From Jatrophihabitans sp. GAS493 (lineage in GTDB: Bacteria > Actinomycetota > Actinomycetes > Mycobacteriales > Jatrophihabitantaceae), in the NCBI RefSeq assembly GCF_900230215.1, contig NZ_LT907982.1:2170001-2234000 (forward strand): a stretch of DNA of 64,000 nucleotides, written 5' to 3'. Within the stretch, counting starts at the first letter, position 1. Each line of letters begins with the position of its first letter. Of the stretch, positions 60,774 to 64,000 are shown piece by piece. The position numbers were made by a program, and so were the translations under genes. Below the pieces are notes generated by a model that saw nothing but the letters and a program-made list of their open reading frames with translations, did not search any database and was not told where the DNA came from.

Positions 60774-61084
60774 GTGAGAGCCACCTCCAGGTGGTCGACG
60801 TCGTCGTCACCGACCAGGTGGCGCTTCGCGATGATGACGGTGGCCACGCGGCCGTTGACCGCGACCAGCGACCCCGCTACACAGGCTGCGGCGTTGGCCG
60901 GCTCGGTGTAGAGAGTGGTCTCGGAGATGACGTTGTCCCCGTTCGCAGAGCGCACCATCCGCCGGCCGTCCTCCACCACGAACGAGATGGCCATCGGGTC
61001 GGCGTAGTTGGGGCCGCGGGCGCCGTCGCCGGTCTTTGTCTGGACCTGCAGCGCTTGGCGGAGAAAGTCGTCGAGGACGCTCAT
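60770..61084 (-). CDS. Head-tail connector / stopper-like protein
   Basis: A 104-aa beta-rich protein (VLDDFLRQALQVQTKTGDGARG; LYTEPANAAACVAGSLVAVNGRVATVI) in the stopper position. ATG 61084 overlaps the upstream stop by 4 bp. The family is not recognised by sequence, so the call rests on location and size. Confidence 0.65.
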   Translation of the reverse strand: MSVLDDFLRQALQVQTKTGDGARGPNYADPMAISFVVEDGRRMVRSANGDNVISETTLYTEPANAAACVAGSLVAVNGRVATVIIAKRHLVGDDDVDHLEVALT

Positions 61085-61518
61085 CCGCACAGCCAAGGCT
61101 GCCTGCCGGTGAGCCCAGCTTGCTGCAGAATCAGGTACGCGTCGTCGACGAGCTCCGCGGTGGCCTGCTGGAGACTGGCGGTGGCGGCAGCCGCGTCGGC
61201 GTAAGTGATCCGACCGGAGCCGATGCCAACGGACTGCTTCACGCGGCTGACCACCGCGCCGCCAGCGTTCGGCTTGATTGCCAGGGTGATCGCGGCGAGT
61301 GCCTGCGCGCAGGTGGCGTCCCGCAGAGCGGTCAGCACCTTCGCGTCAGTGGGGGTGACCCCGTCGGCGGGGTCGACCGCGTAGTAGGCGGTCATTGTGG
61401 CGCGGTCGACGCGCATTGACGCTGACCGCAGATATCCGTCGACGTCGACACCGTCGAAGGTGACGGTGGTGTCGGTGTTCCACTGCTCGAGGTCCGACTG
61501 CGTGGCGTGCACGATCAT
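61081..61518 (-). CDS. Head-tail adaptor (gp6-like)
   Basis: A 145-aa helical protein (VHATQSDLEQW; TALRDATCAQALAAITL; AATASLQQATAELVDDAYLILQQAG) with the pattern of gp6-type connector proteins directly after the capsid gene. ATG 61518 is preferred; upstream codons in frame (CCCW...) look non-coding. Confidence 0.75.
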   Translation of the reverse strand: MIVHATQSDLEQWNTDTTVTFDGVDVDGYLRSASMRVDRATMTAYYAVDPADGVTPTDAKVLTALRDATCAQALAAITLAIKPNAGGAVVSRVKQSVGIGSGRITYADAAAATASLQQATAELVDDAYLILQQAGLTGRQPWLCG

Positions 61519-61613
61519 CACAGGCCTCCAACAGCAGCAGGGAAACACACTTCGGGTTGAGCGCGGGTGTGGGGCAACGTTGCAGCCGCCCCACACCCGT
61601 GACCTTGGGTAGG

Positions 61614-62816
61614 TCAGACCTTCAGGCCGCGGATCACGCCGTGGGCGCGCTCGTTGCCGTACTCCAGCCCGATCTCGCCGTAGATCTGCACGTCGTCGGA
61701 CGCGCCGGTCTTCGCCAGCGGCTCCTCGAAGAAGCAGCCCTTGTCGGGGACGTTCAGGAACACCGGGCGCAGCTGGTTGAGCGAGCAGGCGATGATGGCG
61801 TCCTGCGGGACGTGCCGGTCAAGCAGGATGTTGAAGGTGCCGAAGTCCGTCTCAACCTGGTCGATCGCGACACCACCCACGTTGTTGCCGTGGATCAGCG
61901 GGTCGGCCTGCTTGTACGCCGCGGCGTAGGTGTTCGTGATGGCCCGCTTCTGCGAGGAGTTCACCAGGAACGTCGGCTCACCGCCGGTGAGGCCGCCGTT
62001 GTCGAAGACACCCTGCACGAAAGCCCCGATGGTGGGGACGTCCAGTGCGGAGGTCTGCGGCGCGAGGACGCTGACCGTGGCGGTGCCGAGGGTGAGCCCA
62101 GTGCCGCCCGGGCTGGTCGCGACCTTGAACGAGTTCGTGGCCTTCGCGACGACGTAGTAGGTGCGGCCGGCGACGACGTTGGTCGCAGCACCGGTGTCGG
62201 TGAAGATCACCGAGTCACCATTGGAGCGGGCCGTCGAGGTCTCCGTGATCGTGTCCGTGGCCGAGGAGAGCCCGGTGACGACGACGCCCTTCTGGGCGAC
62301 GTTGGTGGTGATCGCGGCGAGCAGCCCCCGAGTCTTGCGAGGCGTCGTGTTGTCGGTGGGCAGCTGGTACACGCCGTTGATGAACGTCCAGTTCACGTCC
62401 AACGCCATCGCGGCGAGCTCCTGCTCGATCTGCCAGTCGAGTTCGTTGGTGACCGGGTTGGTGCCGGGCACGCCGTGGTACGGGGCAGAGCTGGGCGTGG
62501 TGAGCTGCCCGGGGCTGGACTGCTTGGTGTACGACAGCGACACCTTGGACTGGTGCACCTCGCAAACGTTGCGGACGTTGTCCCGAACGCGGGCGACGCC
62601 GGTCGGGGCGGTTGCGCCTTCCAGTGCGACGTTCTGCCCCGGGCTGCGAAGGTCCGCTCTCTGCCATTCGAACTCGGGGGCGGTGGTCATGCCGCCGCCG
62701 GTGAGACCGCCGATGGCGGACAGCAGCGGAGTGTCTTTCGGGGTCAGCGAGAACAGCTCGCCTACGTAGTTGGGCAGGTTGAACGTGGTGCCCATTCCGG
62801 AGATAGCGCCGGCCAT
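61614..62816 (-). CDS. Major capsid protein, SU10/DUF5309-like, with an inserted domain
   Basis: A 400-aa HK97-fold capsid protein. The N-terminal part (LFSLTPKDTPLLSAIGG) and the C-terminal ADPLIHGNNVGGVAIDQVETDFG and QLRPVFLNVPDKG are typical of the DUF5309/SU10-type major capsid proteins. Between about 178 and 252 lies a Thr/Ser/Gly-rich beta segment (VVTGLSSATDTITETSTAR ... TLGTATVSVL) that looks like an inserted Ig-like surface domain. ATG 62816 follows GGAGGACAAC. It is preceded by the scaffold gene. Confidence 0.87.
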   Translation of the reverse strand: MAGAISGMGTTFNLPNYVGELFSLTPKDTPLLSAIGGLTGGGMTTAPEFEWQRADLRSPGQNVALEGATAPTGVARVRDNVRNVCEVHQSKVSLSYTKQSSPGQLTTPSSAPYHGVPGTNPVTNELDWQIEQELAAMALDVNWTFINGVYQLPTDNTTPRKTRGLLAAITTNVAQKGVVVTGLSSATDTITETSTARSNGDSVIFTDTGAATNVVAGRTYYVVAKATNSFKVATSPGGTGLTLGTATVSVLAPQTSALDVPTIGAFVQGVFDNGGLTGGEPTFLVNSSQKRAITNTYAAAYKQADPLIHGNNVGGVAIDQVETDFGTFNILLDRHVPQDAIIACSLNQLRPVFLNVPDKGCFFEEPLAKTGASDDVQIYGEIGLEYGNERAHGVIRGLKV

Positions 62817-62859
62817 GTTGTCCTCCAAGGACGTTGGGATTGGTCAGTTCGGGTTGGCC

Positions 62860-63555
62860 CTACGCCTGCGAGGCGTAGGCCTGTTGCCGTTTCAGCGCGA
62901 TGGCGAGGCGGTGATTGCCTGCCTTCGTCGCTTCCGCGATCTGCACTTCGATGTCGGCCGGTACTCCGGGTCCACCGGAGGATGGGATGCCACTCGCGGA
63001 CGCCGCCTGGGTGTCTTTGAGTTTCGGGTTGTCCGCGACCGCCTTGAGCACCAGGGCGTCAAGCTCTGTCGCGAAGGTGGCGGATGCGGGGTCTAGCTTG
63101 GTGAGCTCGCCGTTGTGGGCGAGGACAGCTGTGAGGAGCGCGGCGTCGGCCTTGTGGGTCCGGGCTGCGGCGTCCAGTGCCCGCTCGACCCGGAGCGTCT
63201 TCGCTTCGGCGGCGAGCTGGTCGCGTTCGGCGCGGGCGGTTTCGAGTGCCTTCACCGGGTCTTCGTCGCCGGTGTCGATGCCAGCTGCGGCGAGGATGGC
63301 CTTGACCCGTTCCGCTTCGGCGTTCTTCGCTGTGCGAGAGTCGCCCGCTTCCTTCCGGGCGTCGCGGATGATCCGCTGCGCCGCTTCGGGGAGGGTTTCG
63401 ACTTTGCCGTCCCAGTTGGCGAAGACGTCGGCCGGAGTCGGGGCCGGCGGCACGGTCGCTGGGGGTGTGACCGGTGCAGCTGGCGGCGTTGTGGGCGCGG
63501 TCGGTGGGGTCTGCGGGTCGGTCGGTGCGGCGGGTGGCGTTACTGGTGCGGTCAT
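62860..63555 (-). CDS. Capsid scaffold protein
   Basis: A 231-aa protein: Pro/Thr-rich N-terminus (TPPAAPTDPQTPPTAPTT), a central coiled coil (KALETARAERDQLAAEAKTLRVERALDAAA) and a basic/helical C-terminus. It is directly before the major capsid gene, the standard scaffold place. It guides procapsid assembly and is then expelled or degraded. Start ATG 63555; longer frames upstream are implausible. Confidence 0.85.
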   Translation of the reverse strand: MTAPVTPPAAPTDPQTPPTAPTTPPAAPVTPPATVPPAPTPADVFANWDGKVETLPEAAQRIIRDARKEAGDSRTAKNAEAERVKAILAAAGIDTGDEDPVKALETARAERDQLAAEAKTLRVERALDAAARTHKADAALLTAVLAHNGELTKLDPASATFATELDALVLKAVADNPKLKDTQAASASGIPSSGGPGVPADIEVQIAEATKAGNHRLAIALKRQQAYASQA

Positions 63556-63631
63556 TGCGTTGTCTCGCTTCTCCCGGCGCCAGGCCGAGGATTGGTTGCC
63601 GGCCGCGCCAGGCGACCGTTTGAGGTTGCTG

Positions 63632-64000
63632 CTAGTTGCCGAGAGACAGCTGCTCGCGGCGTGTCTTGCGGACCAAGTCGTGCTGTGCGACGTGGTCACG
63701 GATGCGGGCCTGCGCCACCCGTAGGCGAGCGCGGGCTCGGTGATCGTCCAGCGGGGTCAGGGCGCCGAGTTGGGCGTACTTCGCCGCCCGGACCTGCCGC
63801 TCGAGGTAGCGCAGTTTCTGCGTGGCTCGATACCGGGCTTCGTCGGCGTCGGTCCACTCGGATTGGCGGCCAAGGTTGGTGACCCCGGGGAAGTAGGGCA
63901 GCAGCACGTGGCGGCAGTTCGGGTGGAACAACCCAGCGGCTTCGGCTTCGTCCAGGCGCAGCGCGTCGTGCTCGGTCCCGGTGCGGGTGAGTACTTTCCC
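63632..64000 (-). CDS. Phage minor capsid protein, C-terminal part (partial)
   Basis: The gene continues beyond the right edge. The visible 122 codons include GLFHPNCRHVLLPYFPGVT, which fits the HxNCRH region near the end of phage minor capsid protein 2 (Mu F-like/Phage_min_cap2), then a basic helical tail (RYLERQVRAAKYAQLG) ending LSLGN. Such proteins sit near the portal and may be internal head or ADP-ribosyltransferase-linked proteins. Confidence 0.72.
   Translation of the reverse strand, partial: GKVLTRTGTEHDALRLDEAEAAGLFHPNCRHVLLPYFPGVTNLGRQSEWTDADEARYRATQKLRYLERQVRAAKYAQLGALTPLDDHRARARLRVAQARIRDHVAQHDLVRKTRREQLSLGN

Larger units (their letters stand above)
43345..64000. mobile_element. 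Siphovirus-type prophage (left part; runs off the window)
   Basis: A tyrosine integrase next to the attachment repeat is followed by leftward late genes in standard reversed order: minor capsid fragment, scaffold, major capsid, head-tail connectors, tail terminator, major tail protein, frameshifted chaperones, tape measure, distal tail and fibre genes, and holin plus lysin. A tape measure with a long tail and no sheath gene indicate siphovirus morphology. Terminase, portal and the early/repressor region would be to the right. No broken structural gene is seen, so it may be inducible. Confidence 0.9.

Noticed and set aside
37037-64000. Single large prophage from 37.0 kb
   Set aside because: The perfect second repeat at 43345, a separate integrase on each side and the lack of virion genes in 37-43 kb argue for two elements, though a composite excision cannot be excluded.

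Overview
The window is high-GC DNA from an actinobacterium. GTG starts and 4-bp ATGA/GTGA gene overlaps are frequent. The gene order cysM - rhomboid - murI - Rv1339-type hydrolase - rph - rdgB matches the Mycobacterium tuberculosis Rv1336-Rv1341 block. The IdeR-like and Zur-like boxes and a MhuD-type haem oxygenase also fit this phylum. The genus cannot be fixed from the sequence alone.

Positions 1-36.4 kb are ordinary chromosome. In order: the cysM/rhomboid/murI/Rv1339 operon; a YjbQ-family protein; a large SARP/AfsR-type regulator next to a DrrAB-type ABC exporter that has tandem repeats upstream; rph-rdgB; two tandem GNAT acetyltransferases; a membrane GGDEF-EAL protein; an APC permease; an MBL-Rieske fusion; a LysE exporter; a Zur-boxed alternative ribosomal protein bL36; a tRNA-Leu(UAG) with an unusually short variable arm; bcp, a DUF3618 protein and purU; the 5-oxoprolinase operon pxpABC; and, divergent from it, a gamma-glutamyl amine catabolic operon (PuuD-like hydrolase, FadR-type regulator, glutamine-synthetase-like ligase, aldehyde dehydrogenase, SDR). 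The aldehyde dehydrogenase appears to start at an ATC codon. Next come an iron-uptake cluster efeUOB with two IdeR/DtxR-like boxes and a MhuD-like gene, a thiolase, a CAP-domain secreted protein, and a frameshifted gene for a membrane protein with an L7/L12 C-terminal-like domain.

From 37.0 kb two integrated elements sit in tandem. A perfect 35-bp direct repeat that looks like the 3' part of a tRNA-Lys gene occurs at 37037 and 43345. Between the copies lies a compact 6.3-kb element. It has a divergent pair of leftward genes (one HEPN-like, one HTH-like), an excisionase-like protein, an HTH protein whose gene contains six 24-bp tandem repeats followed by seven 15-bp repeats (an arrangement like the lambda ori inside gene O), an orphan 378-aa protein, and a tyrosine integrase. 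It lacks visible capsid, conjugation and resistance genes, so it resembles a phage satellite or small integrative mobilizable element.

The second repeat borders a siphovirus-type prophage that runs off the right edge. Its integrase lies next to the repeat. The late genes run leftward from 64.0 to 44.9 kb: minor capsid (partial), scaffold, major capsid, connectors, tail terminator, major tail protein, frameshifted tail chaperones, tape measure, distal tail proteins, lysis genes, then fibre-region proteins. The fibre region includes a second major-tail-protein copy, a GH16-like hydrolase and a beta-helix protein. The intact tRNA-Lys and right attachment site are expected beyond the window.
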